Shown one piece after another: positions 1 through 7,305 of a stretch of 64,000 nt of DNA (positions are counted from its first letter, which is position 1; the number at the start of each line of letters is the position of its first letter). The notes below the pieces were generated by a model, which was not told where the DNA came from, ran no database searches, and saw nothing but the letters and a program-made list of their open reading frames with translations. Both the position numbers and the translations under genes were made by a program. Source of the stretch: Streptomyces odontomachi (GTDB taxonomy: Bacteria > Actinomycetota > Actinomycetes > Streptomycetales > Streptomycetaceae); NCBI RefSeq assembly GCF_024435355.1, contig NZ_JAMJWG010000001.1:992001-1056000 (forward strand), read 5' to 3'.

Positions 1-156
1 CTGGAGGACGTCGGCGTCCGCATCCGTCGCGAGCGCCACGACCAGGGCCACGGCGCCGAGGGTGGACGTCAGCACGGACCGGCGGAAGCGCCCCGCACGT
101 CTCGGACGGGACGCCGTACTCCCGGAATTCTTCGTCGACGATTTCGAATCGCGCAC
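1..156 (-). CDS. Secreted protein, N-terminal fragment cut by window edge
   Basis: An open frame runs from a GTG at 156-154 to base 1 without a stop (52 codons). A GAGGAG ribosome site lies about five bases before the GTG. The translation has the form of a long Sec or Tat-like signal: a basic segment (RPRRAGRFRRS), a hydrophobic stretch (LGAVALVVALA) and then a likely cleavage region ending ATDADA. It is therefore the start of an exported protein whose mature part lies outside the window. Function cannot be told. The frame is preferred over overlapping ones because only it combines a ribosome site with a signal peptide. Confidence 0.6.
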   Translation of the reverse strand, partial: MRDSKSSTKNSGSTASRPRRAGRFRRSVLTSTLGAVALVVALATDADADVLQ

Positions 157-697
157 ACCGGCTCCTCAGCGACACCTGCGGCGCACGGGCCCTGCGGCGG
201 GCCGTGACGCCGGACCAATGATTCTCCGCGCACGAAGACACATGCCGCGCCGGGGCGTTGAGAGGGGTGGGCAGAGACACGGGTCCGGCGCCGCAACGGA
301 TTTCGGATGGTGATGCGGCATCAAATTAGCCCGCGGTCGTGGCGGCCGGCAAGACGGCGGGCGACGCTTCGGTACTGCGTTTTTCCGGGGGGCGACCCCC
401 GGGCCCCCAGCCGGGAAAGCGGGCCGGCTGGGTGACCGGCGCGGACATCGCGCGGCGAACCCGAGTAATACCTGGAAAACAATTCCGGAAATTCCGGAAT
501 CGGCCGCGACGGAAAGTCGGGCGGTCACCGGCGAAAGCCGTGTCGCGCCCGCCGAGAAGTGCGATGCGGGCCAAGGATTGCAGAATTACGGAACGTTATT
601 GAGAAAACCGGCAGGGGCGACCCGTGATGCGCGCCGTGCACCGCGGAGCACGCGGTGCACGGCCGGACAGGGGCCGCCCCGGGACCAGGCGGTCAGG
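157..697. other. Intergenic stretch with hairpin and paired TTCCGGAA boxes
   Basis: This gap separates the start of the leftmost gene from the end of the aldo/keto reductase; both are on the minus strand. I see no convincing gene. It holds two 8-bp palindromes TTCCGGAA at 483-490 and 492-499, nine bases apart, in an AT-richer patch, and a perfect hairpin at 633-663 described separately. The upstream part presumably contains the promoter of the leftmost gene, but no clear -10/-35 pair was found. Confidence 0.5.
633..663 (-). terminator. Perfect GC-rich hairpin after the aldo/keto reductase
   Basis: Arms of 13 bases (633-645 and 651-663) pair perfectly around a 5-base loop. It lies 35 bases past the stop of the minus-strand aldo/keto reductase and lacks a T-run, as is usual for Streptomyces terminators. 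Confidence 0.55.
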
Positions 698-1672
698 TCA
701 CTGGAAGCCGACGGGGGCGTGCGGCACGTAGGGCGCCTCCAGGTAGGCGGCCTCGTCGTCATCGAGCTCGAGGTCCACCGCGGCCACCGCGTCGTCCAAC
801 TGCCCCGCCTTGGAGACGCCCACGATGGGCGCGGTGACCACGGGGTTGCGCAGCAGCCAGGCCAACGCCACCTGCGCCGGGGCGACACCGCGCCGCCCGG
901 CGAGCTCGAGCACCCGCTCGGCCACGACCTGGTCCTGCTCCCCGTACAGCGTCCTGCCGAACTCGTCCGTCTCGGCGCGTGCGGTGGACGCGTCCCAGGG
1001 CCGGGTCAGCCGGCCGCGCGCCAGCGGGCTCCACGGGATGACGCCGATGCCCTGGTCCGCGCAGAGCGGCAGCATCTCGCGCTCCTCCTCGCGGTGCAGG
1101 AGGTTGTAGTGGTTCTGCATCGACACGAAACGCGTCCAACCGTGCAGGTCGGCCGTGTAGAGCGCCTTGGAGAACTGCCAGGCGTACATCGAGGACGCGC
1201 CGATGTAGCGCACCTTGCCCGCCTTCACCAGGTCGTGGAGTGCCTCCAGGGTCTCCTCGATCGGCGTCTCGTAGTCCCACCGGTGGGTCTGGTACAGGTC
1301 GACGTGGTCGACCTGGAGCCGCCGCAGGCTGTTGTCGATCTCGGTGAAGATCGCCTTGCGGGACAGCCCGGCGCCGTTCGGGCCCGGTCGCATGCGGCTG
1401 TACACCTTGGTGGCCAGCACCACCTCGTCCCGGGGGACGCCGAGGTCCCGCAGCACCCGGCCGACGAGCTCTTCGCTGGAGCCGTCCGAGTAGGTGTTGG
1501 CGGTGTCGAAGAAGTTCGCTCCGGCGTCCAGCGCCTTGGTGATGACGGTCCGGGTGTCGTCGTAGTCCAGGGTCCACTCGTGCTTGCCCCGTCCCGGCTC
1601 GCCGAAGCTCATGCAGCCGATACTCAGGACGGAGACCTGCAGGCCGGTCGAGCCCAGTCGGGTGTAGCGCAT
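698..1672 (-). CDS. Aldo/keto reductase
   Basis: NAD(P)H-dependent oxidoreductase of the aldo/keto reductase superfamily, expected to be cytosolic and to reduce aldehydes or ketones; substrate unknown. The 324-residue protein shows the full catalytic tetrad: D56 and Y61 in FDTANTYSDG, K89 in LATKVY and H130 in YQTHRWD, plus the usual N-terminus (YTRLGSTGLQVS). The ATG at 1672 is chosen because GAGGAG lies seven bases upstream and the family begins here; a longer in-frame start exists but adds an unrelated basic tail. It stands alone, followed by the hairpin at 633-663. Confidence 0.93.
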   Translation of the reverse strand: MRYTRLGSTGLQVSVLSIGCMSFGEPGRGKHEWTLDYDDTRTVITKALDAGANFFDTANTYSDGSSEELVGRVLRDLGVPRDEVVLATKVYSRMRPGPNGAGLSRKAIFTEIDNSLRRLQVDHVDLYQTHRWDYETPIEETLEALHDLVKAGKVRYIGASSMYAWQFSKALYTADLHGWTRFVSMQNHYNLLHREEEREMLPLCADQGIGVIPWSPLARGRLTRPWDASTARAETDEFGRTLYGEQDQVVAERVLELAGRRGVAPAQVALAWLLRNPVVTAPIVGVSKAGQLDDAVAAVDLELDDDEAAYLEAPYVPHAPVGFQ

Positions 1673-1897
1673 ACGGATGCTCCTCGGGTCGACGGGGGAC
1701 GGTGCCGGGCCGACGGGGCGGGGCCGCGTCCGGCGGGACGTGGCACGCACCCGTGCCGCCCGGGACCCACGGCGCACCGGTTGATGCGCCGCCACGATGG
1801 TAGCGAAGATCCAAAACGGTGATCATGTCCACGCCGCGGCGGGCTCGCCGCGGCGCCGACGCCTCCCCGCCCCACGGGGTGTGCTTGGCTGGCGGGC

Positions 1898-2650
1898 GTG
1901 ACCCTGCACGTCGGCACCTCGGGATGGCAGTACAAGGACTGGCGAGGCGTGCTGTACCCGGACGGCACGCCCCAGCGGCTCTGGCTGGAGGAGTACGCCG
2001 CGGCCTTCGCCACCGTCGAACTCAACAACGCCTTCTACCGGCTGCCCGACCGTGACACGTTCACCGCCTGGCGGGACCGCACGCCCCAGGGCTTCGTCAT
2101 GGCCGTCAAGGCCAGCCGGTACCTGACCCACATCAAGCGGCTGCGTGACCCCGAGGAGCCGGTGCACCGGTTGATGAGCCACGCCGAGGGACTGGGGGAG
2201 CGGCTCGGGCCCGTCCTGCTCCAGCTCCCGCCGAACCTGCCTGCGGACACCGCCCTGCTCGACGCCTGCCTGCGGTGTTTTCCGTCCGCCGTACGAGTGG
2301 CCGTCGAGCCCCGGCACCCGTCCTGGGACGACCCCCGCGTCCGTGGTGTCCTGGAGGACCGTGGTGCCGCGCTGTGCTGGGCGGATGCCGGATCGCGGCC
2401 CGCCACACCGCTGTGGCGCACCACGGACTGGGGCTATCTGCGGTTGCACGCCGGACGCGCCCGGCCCTGGCCGCGCTACGGCCGCCAGGCGCTCACCACC
2501 TGGGCCCGGCGCCTCGCCGAGACCTGGCCCGACCGGTGCGACGTGTACGTCTACTTCAACAACGACCCGGGCGGCGCCGCCGTCCAGGACGCGGTCGTCT
2601 TCGCCCGTGCCGCCCGGGCCCGCGGGCGCACGGTGACCCGGGTCCCCTGA
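1898..2650 (+). CDS. DUF72 (YecE-like) protein
   Basis: A 250-residue protein of the DUF72 family, a TIM-barrel-like fold of unknown biochemical role found across bacteria. Family landmarks are visible: GTSGWQYKDW near the N-terminus, ELNNAFYRLP, FVMAVKASRYLTHIKRL, LLQLPPNLP, AVEPRHPSW and a C-terminal VYVYFNNDPGG. Length matches the family. The start is a GTG at 1898, immediately before the conserved LHVGTSGW; no strong ribosome site is seen. It is divergent from the aldo/keto reductase and no partner gene is evident. Confidence 0.9.
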   Translation: MTLHVGTSGWQYKDWRGVLYPDGTPQRLWLEEYAAAFATVELNNAFYRLPDRDTFTAWRDRTPQGFVMAVKASRYLTHIKRLRDPEEPVHRLMSHAEGLGERLGPVLLQLPPNLPADTALLDACLRCFPSAVRVAVEPRHPSWDDPRVRGVLEDRGAALCWADAGSRPATPLWRTTDWGYLRLHAGRARPWPRYGRQALTTWARRLAETWPDRCDVYVYFNNDPGGAAVQDAVVFARAARARGRTVTRVP

Positions 2651-2693
2651 CGGACCCGGTACGACCGTGCGAGCCGCGGAGCGGACCGTGCGT

Positions 2694-2996
2694 TCAACCG
2701 TCCGCCTTCAGCACGTCGGCGAGGCCGGGATGTACCCGTCCAGGGGTGATCGTCGTGATGGTGTACGCCGCGACGCCATGGATGACGAACGGATCCTGAG
2801 CGGTGATCTGCTCGATGGTGGGGCGATCGACCCCGTGCGCGACGATGGCACCGCCGATCGAGGTGGGCACGGTCTGGCCGGAGACCAGGAACGTCCCGCC
2901 CCGGTGGTGCTCTTCCAGGTAGCCGACGTGGTCCTTGATGAACGGCTCTGCGTCCTGCTCCGAGGCCGTGTAGCGGAGCGACAGCAGGTACAGCAT
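2694..2996 (-). CDS. YCII-family protein
   Basis: A 100-residue single-domain YCII (YciI-like) protein. The ferredoxin-like fold is recognisable from LYLLSLRYTASEQDAEPF at the start, KDHVGYLEEHHRGG (with the family's His-Asp type pair, here D-H) and FVIHGVAAYTITTITPG. Related proteins are thought to have small hydrolase or dehydrochlorinase-like activity, but no substrate can be inferred. ATG at 2996 follows GAGGAAGCCACC, a good ribosome site; an upstream in-frame extension is not family-like. Convergent with the DUF72 gene. Confidence 0.85.
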   Translation of the reverse strand: MLYLLSLRYTASEQDAEPFIKDHVGYLEEHHRGGTFLVSGQTVPTSIGGAIVAHGVDRPTIEQITAQDPFVIHGVAAYTITTITPGRVHPGLADVLKADG

Positions 2997-3203
2997 GGTG
3001 GCTTCCTCGACGTCGTGGGTGATCGTCGCACCAGGATGCCCGGTCATGCGCGGGATTGGGGCGCCGGCAGGCGTCGGCAGCTGAGCCCGGCCTTCCAAGA
3101 TCACCGGCAGAGCCAAGCTGAGCGCGTGTTTCTGATCCCCGGTTCTGAGGAGCCTGGCGTCCTACGCGGGAGTGGTGTCCGAGGACGCCGGGCGGGCTGG
3201 GGA

Positions 3204-3470
3204 GAGCGTCGGGGCTGTGGTGAACGGCTGAGGCCGGGTGCCCGTCCCAGGGCGGAGTTCTGCTCGTCGGCGTGTCGTTCCAGGCAGTGGTGGAAAGCAC
3301 GTCGGCTACGCAGGCTCATGGCCGCTGCCCGGCACGGCGCCGGGGAGGCCGGGTGCCCGGAGTGCGGGGTTCGGTGGGTGGCCGGTGCCGGCCGTCGCAT
3401 GGATGCACTGTTCTGCTCGGCACGGTGCAAGGCGAGGGCCTGGAGGCATCGGAAGGAACCGTTCTCGAAG
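3204..3470 (+). pseudogene. Decayed double zinc-ribbon protein fragment
   Basis: In one frame the translation contains FCSSACRSRQWW and, later, CPECGVRW...LFCSARCKARAWRHRK. This CxxC...CxxxC layout is typical of small actinobacterial proteins with two treble-clef-like zinc ribbons. The first ribbon keeps only one Cys of its leading CxxC pair (RRGCGERL; an Arg stands where the other Cys is expected). No good start codon is visible upstream, and the frame then runs into the transposase remnant at 3481. I read it as a truncated gene. An internal ATG at 3318 could still give a short one-ribbon protein. Confidence 0.42.
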
Positions 3471-3480
3471 CGGTCGCAGT

Positions 3481-3620
3481 TACCGCTGGGCGAACGTATC
3501 CGGAGACGCGAGGGACTGCGAACGCCTCGTCCAGCACTCCGAAACCCTGATCACCTGGGCCGCCATCACCCTCATGAGCAGACGCCTCGCCCGGAAAGGT
3601 GCCACTCCCAGTTGGTCGAG
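3481..3620 (+). pseudogene. IS5-type transposase C-terminal remnant
   Basis: About 45 codons translate to a segment containing ARDCERLVQHSETLITWA followed by AITLMSRRLARKG. This matches the C-terminal end of IS5-family DDE transposases (pattern DYExLxxxSEAxIxxAxIxLMxRRL). The upstream catalytic part is absent and no terminal inverted repeats were found. It is a relic that probably truncated the neighbouring zinc-ribbon gene. Confidence 0.55.
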
Positions 3621-3801
3621 GAAGTCAGCCCCATCCACTCCACCCGGCCTCATTGGCCGGCGGCGCGTCGGGGCCGAGCAGCGGGACGATCCGACGGACG
3701 TTTCTCCCTCGAACACCAGCCGCAATATGGCCGTATATCAGAACCATCACGCATTCGATGATTTCACCTGAGGCAGGCCAAGGGACTGCTGGAGTGCTGC
3801 C

Positions 3802-4878
3802 ATGACCAGGCAGAGCTCCGGGAGCCGGGCACGTACCGTCGAGTTACGCCGAATTGCCGCTCGGGTCCGCCGGCACCGCCTATCGGGCCCGTCACCAGCC
3901 AGCGCGGCTGACACTGCGCCGGGCCCGGCACCGGCGACGCCGCCACTGGACCCCGCGCCCGAGTCGGCCCCGCAACCCCGACCTGATCCCCGCGCCCTCT
4001 CCCAGGACAGCGGCCCGGAACCAGCGAGCAGCGACCCAGCACCGAGCGCCGGCTCGGCGCTGGGTCGCTGGTGGGTGCGGCTGGAGCGTGCAATGGCTCT
4101 GCTGGTGAGTTTGTCCACGCTGACCGTGGCCGGAGGCACCCTGGTGACGGTGCGACAGGTCGAAGGCGAGCAGCAGCTCACGCGCGACGGGCAGGTGACC
4201 GACCGGTACACCGCAGCAGTGGCCAACCTCGGCAACAACAACGAAGAAGTCCGGCTCGGTGGCCTGTATGCGCTTCAGCGCATCGCCCAAGACTCACCGC
4301 GAGACGCCCCTACTGTCGTGCAGGTCATCTCCGCGTACGTCCGCGGCCATGCACCTGCGCCAAAGAAGGGCACCAAGGGCCCAACCCATCCGAGGAACGA
4401 CGTTGCCGCCGCCCTGAGCATCCTCGTCGCACCGCTGGCGAAGGACACCCCGGTGGACCTGCACGGCGCGAACCTGTACGACGCGGACCTACACGGCGCG
4501 GACCTGCAAGGCGCGGACCTGCACGAGGCGAACCTGCAGAACGCGTACCTGCTGGACGCGGATCTGCGCGACGCGTTCCTGGTCAGAGCGGACCTGCACG
4601 ACGCGATCCTGAAAGACGCGGACCTGCACAAGGCGAACCTGTACGACGCGGACCTACACGGCATTGACCTGATCGGCGTTGACCTGCACGACGCGGACCT
4701 GACATACGCGGACCTGCACGACACGAACCTGGAAGGAGCAGACCTGCACGAGGCGTACCTGGAAAGCGCGAACCTCACAGGCGCGAACCTGACAGGCGCG
4801 AACCTGAAAGGCGTGCATGATCTGTCCCGTGCAACCGGCCAAAGCCCCGCGAACGCTACCGCTCCTACGGCTCCGTAG
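3802..4878 (+). CDS. Membrane-anchored pentapeptide-repeat protein
   Basis: This 358-residue protein has three parts. Residues 1-90 are a Pro/Ala-rich, low-complexity tail. A single transmembrane helix spans about 97-116 (ALLVSLSTLTVAGGTLV). From residue 218 to about 337 there are some 24 pentapeptide repeats of the A(D/N)Lxx type (DLHGANLYDADLHGADLQ), which fold as a right-handed quadrilateral beta-helix. Between helix and repeats lies a conserved actinobacterial linker (DRYTAAVANLGNNNEEVRLG). The role of such proteins is unknown; some soluble pentapeptide proteins mimic DNA and bind gyrase, but the membrane anchor argues against a simple analogy. ATG at 3802. Confidence 0.88.
   Translation: MTRQSSGSRARTVELRRIAARVRRHRLSGPSPASAADTAPGPAPATPPLDPAPESAPQPRPDPRALSQDSGPEPASSDPAPSAGSALGRWWVRLERAMALLVSLSTLTVAGGTLVTVRQVEGEQQLTRDGQVTDRYTAAVANLGNNNEEVRLGGLYALQRIAQDSPRDAPTVVQVISAYVRGHAPAPKKGTKGPTHPRNDVAAALSILVAPLAKDTPVDLHGANLYDADLHGADLQGADLHEANLQNAYLLDADLRDAFLVRADLHDAILKDADLHKANLYDADLHGIDLIGVDLHDADLTYADLHDTNLEGADLHEAYLESANLTGANLTGANLKGVHDLSRATGQSPANATAPTAP
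4453..4815 (+). repeat. 15-bp degenerate tandem repeats coding pentapeptides
   Basis: The DNA repeats in 15-base units resembling GACCTGCACGACGCG, roughly 24 times. It encodes the pentapeptide helix of the gene above and is not a CRISPR: there are no unique spacers and the reading frame is kept throughout. Confidence 0.85.
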
Positions 4879-5296
4879 CCGGCGGCGAGACGGGCCGTCC
4901 TGGCTGATCCTCGTGCGCTGGCAGTAAGGATTCTCAGACCCGGACGCCTCCCTGGCGTCGACCTGCCGGGCGCGGTGTGACCGTTCGCAACCCAGCCGGC
5001 ACCGCCAAGGCACCTGGACGAGCTCCCTCATGGACCGAACCGTTCTCGGCGCCGTCTCCGCATCTCGGATCACGCCTTCGACGGGCCGCTGTGATCCCAT
5101 ACTGGGCGGGGGCGGGTCTGCGACCGGTTGAGGGAGATCCTCGGCTGAGCGACCCTGCCGGCCGGTCGGACGGCTTTCGCGTCCTTCGCCCATGCAGCGG
5201 CGGACGGTACGGGGACGGTGGATAATGCCGACGTGATCCCTCGACTCCGTAGCCGCCGCCGTTCGCACGCCGCCGCACCCGTTGAGGACCACCGCC
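4879..5296. other. Intergenic, nothing recognised
   Basis: About 420 bases between the pentapeptide gene and the GNAT gene. Frames here have irregular codon use and no family signature. No clear terminator, promoter or RNA was seen. Confidence 0.4.
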
Positions 5297-5866
5297 GTGA
5301 GCTACGTCATTCGTGAGTACACGCCCGCCGACGAGACGTCCTGGCTACGCTGCCGGGTGCTCTCCTTCCTGGGCACGGCCTACTTCGACGATGTGCACAA
5401 GGCGAAGCCGGACGTCGTCGCGCCGGGCTTCGAGCTGGTGGCCGTGGGGGAGGACGGGCTGGTCGTCGGGATCATGGACGTCACCGCCCAGGGAGAGCTG
5501 GCGACCATCGACACGGTCGCCGTCCATCCCGACCACCAGCGCAAGGGGATCGGCCGTGCCCTGTTGAGCGAGGCGCGGACCCGCGTCCGCGCCCTGCCGG
5601 TGGTCACGCTGGACGCCTGGACCAGGGACGACCCGGACACCCTGTGGTGGTACCGGGCGATGGGCTTCGCCGAGAGCGCGCACTACCTCCATGTCTACGC
5701 CGACCGCTACGCCGATGAGTCGGAGCCGGACCGGGCCATAGGCGAACGCAGGCCGGGGCTGCGACCGGTCGCGGTCTTCCTCCACGGCGACCTGCGGGAC
5801 GAACAGGCGATGCGGCAGCAGTTCACGCGCGTGCACGTCTGCCGTCGCTTCTGCATGGCGCCGTGA
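5297..5866 (+). CDS. GNAT-family N-acetyltransferase
   Basis: A 189-residue acetyl-CoA-dependent acyltransferase. The acetyl-CoA loop is clear in motif A, VAVHPDHQRKGIGRALL, preceded by the beta-4 strand ELATIDT, and motif B follows (WWYRAMGFAESAHYL). The substrate is not deducible. I chose GTG at 5297 because GAGGA lies about nine bases upstream and the protein then begins SYVIREYTPAD, typical of GNATs; a TTG at 5282 is possible. The C-terminal 50 residues after the GNAT core are not recognised. Confidence 0.88.
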   Translation: MSYVIREYTPADETSWLRCRVLSFLGTAYFDDVHKAKPDVVAPGFELVAVGEDGLVVGIMDVTAQGELATIDTVAVHPDHQRKGIGRALLSEARTRVRALPVVTLDAWTRDDPDTLWWYRAMGFAESAHYLHVYADRYADESEPDRAIGERRPGLRPVAVFLHGDLRDEQAMRQQFTRVHVCRRFCMAP

Positions 5867-5883
5867 GCCGTCCCGCCCTGGGA

Positions 5884-6138
5884 CTATTTCCGCCCCGACC
5901 CGTGATCGGCGGGTGGTTGACCCGTTCCGTACGCGAGTACGTGCACGACGTCGTTGCGAGATGCGCACTCCAGGGCCCGGCGGCTCAGCCGGTACATCCA
6001 GAAGTGGTGCAATCCGTATACCAGCGGGCCTGACAGCGCCAGCGCCAGTTCCGCCTGCCATGGCATGGTCCCGGTCGGCAGTGCCGTGGCGAAGGGCGAC
6101 GCCACGGCGGCCACTCCGGTGGCACGCACTCGCCTCAC
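5884..6138 (-). CDS. Small membrane protein of the PadR operon
   Basis: An 84-residue protein with a hydrophobic region (AELALALSGPLVYGLHHFWMY) that could form one or two short membrane helices and a polar C-terminus. Family unknown. It is the last gene of a three-gene operon; GTG at 6138 overlaps the upstream stop as GTGA, which suggests translational coupling. TTG at 6147 and GTG at 6141 are other possible starts. Confidence 0.55.
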   Translation of the reverse strand: MRRVRATGVAAVASPFATALPTGTMPWQAELALALSGPLVYGLHHFWMYRLSRRALECASRNDVVHVLAYGTGQPPADHGSGRK

Positions 6139-6836
6139 CACTCCCAACCCCCGTGATCGCGCTGGTCATGCAGGATCGCCCGGCGAGTGGGCCAGGCACG
6201 GATCGTGACGCGGAGTGCGTGAGCGAGGTGGCGGCGGCGTGGCTCAGCGGCGAGGTCCCAGAGTTCGCTGCGCCACTCTTCCGCGTAGCGGGGGCGGTCC
6301 GGCGCAGGGAGCACACGTGCTGCGGAGTCGATGAGCCACTGCGCCGGCAGGCTCACGCGCCGCCGACCCGACAGGGCCGCGGCGGCCTCGTCCGGCCGGT
6401 GCAGGGCCGTCGTGAACCTGCCCAGCAGGGCGGTGGCCTCGTCGCAGCCTTGGGCAACGCGCCGGGCGTGAGCGCTGCCGCGGGGGTCGGTGCGGTCGAG
6501 TTGTCGCGCGAGTTCGTGGGAGGACCCGGACGACCACTCGAGCCCCTGGGACAGGTAGGTGGTGCGCGCCTCGACGGAACGGGGCGTGCCGAGCGCGGCC
6601 GGCAGCCGGGCCGCACGGATGTGGAGGTTGGCGAGTATGTCGGCCACGTCGAGTGCCAGATCGACATCGCTGCTGGTGGCGCCGTGGCGCTGAAAGGCGA
6701 GGCCGTGGGCGAGCCGCCTGGCGCGGGCGTCCGTGCGACCGAGCTTGCGGACGAGATCACGGGCCAGGCCGCGGGCGTGACCGTAGGGGAGTTCACCGGC
6801 AAGGCCCTGATCGCCGGTGAAGGGAGCCGGACTCAT
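6135..6836 (-). CDS. Conserved Streptomyces protein co-transcribed with PadR regulator
   Basis: A 233-residue protein of unknown function. The C-terminal third (RPRYAEEWRSELWDLA, then RHLAHALRVTIRAWPTRRA) resembles a module common in Streptomyces proteins that sit next to PadR or sigma-factor genes, often with membrane partners; here no clear transmembrane helix remains. The first 130 residues are rich in Ala/Arg/Leu. ATG at 6836 overlaps the PadR stop (ATGA), so the two are probably translated together and under PadR control. I could not assign a biochemical role. Confidence 0.65.
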   Translation of the reverse strand: MSPAPFTGDQGLAGELPYGHARGLARDLVRKLGRTDARARRLAHGLAFQRHGATSSDVDLALDVADILANLHIRAARLPAALGTPRSVEARTTYLSQGLEWSSGSSHELARQLDRTDPRGSAHARRVAQGCDEATALLGRFTTALHRPDEAAAALSGRRRVSLPAQWLIDSAARVLPAPDRPRYAEEWRSELWDLAAEPRRRHLAHALRVTIRAWPTRRAILHDQRDHGGWEW

Positions 6837-7180
6837 GTGCTGGCGCCTCCGGACAGGCCGGGACGCAGCGCGCCGAGCGCACTTCTGTTCGCCGTGGCGC
6901 GGGCCAGCGCTTCCCTGGCGGATACGGCGCCGTCCGGGCTGAGCCGGTAGTAGCGCCGCCGGGGGCGGCCCTGCTCACGCGGGTCCGCATCCTCCCAGTG
7001 CGAGATCAACCAGCCGATGGACTCCAGGCGAGCCAGGATCGGATGGATCGTGCCGCTGGCGAGTTGGGCTCTGGCGCAGACTTCCAACCCGTACAACTCT
7101 TCTGTGGGCTGCTCCAGGAATGCGCGCAGCACTAACTGGGTCGGCAGCGTCATCCGTGGAGCGGAGGGCTCGTGAGGCAT
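6833..7180 (-). CDS. PadR-family transcriptional regulator
   Basis: A 115-residue winged-helix repressor of the PadR type: RMTLPTQLVLRAFLEQPTEELYGLEVC leads the HTH, followed by SGTIHPILARLESIGWL and the wing RRRYYRLSPDG. Length fits the minimal PadR-s1 class. It heads the operon 7180 to 5884. The ATG at 7178-7180 sits at the inner edge of a perfect 42-bp inverted repeat that occupies the whole upstream region; this is the natural candidate for its own operator, implying autoregulation. An internal ATG at 7153 (MTLPTQ) could be used if the palindrome blocks the first start. Confidence 0.88.
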   Translation of the reverse strand: MPHEPSAPRMTLPTQLVLRAFLEQPTEELYGLEVCARAQLASGTIHPILARLESIGWLISHWEDADPREQGRPRRRYYRLSPDGAVSAREALARATANRSALGALRPGLSGGAST

Positions 7181-7219
7181 GGTGCAACTCTACCTAGCCC
7201 TAGGTAGAGTTGCACCATG
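7178..7219. promoter_or_regulatory. Perfect 19-bp-arm inverted repeat, likely PadR operator
   Basis: Left arm 7178-7196 (CATGGTGCAACTCTACCTA) and right arm 7201-7219 are exact reverse complements around the spacer GCCC. The outer three bases of the left arm are the PadR start codon. PadR dimers bind such long dyads, and the core CTACCTAG..CTAGGTAG is PadR-like, so I infer an autoregulatory operator. The same DNA would also fold into a strong RNA hairpin if transcribed. Confidence 0.72.
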
Positions 7220-7288
7220 GTGGACGGGTGCCACAATTGCGATGTCTGTACGGATTGCCGTGCGGCGCCCGCCCTTGACGAGGCGTGA
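7217..7288 (+). CDS. Possible 23-residue Cys-rich micro-ORF
   Basis: The mirror ATG in the right arm of the palindrome opens a frame of 23 codons with four cysteines in ten residues (CHNCDVCTDC). Because the palindrome copies the sequence before the PadR ATG, both starts have the same upstream context (GGTAGAGTTGCACC). Nothing else supports it; it may be chance. Confidence 0.15.
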   Translation: MVDGCHNCDVCTDCRAAPALDEA

Positions 7289-7305
7289 GGCGGGCGCACC
7301 GGACG

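Noticed and set aside
578..1822. Plus-strand 414-residue frame opposite the first aldo/keto reductase
   Set aside because: Low-complexity composition, no motif; the minus strand has a complete catalytic tetrad and ribosome site.
4453..4815. CRISPR-like regular repeat array
   Set aside because: Units are 15 bp without spacers and stay in frame, encoding pentapeptides.
5884..7180. Anti-sigma factor/sigma operon
   Set aside because: The first gene is a PadR winged helix, not a sigma factor, and the second protein has no zinc-binding anti-sigma motif.
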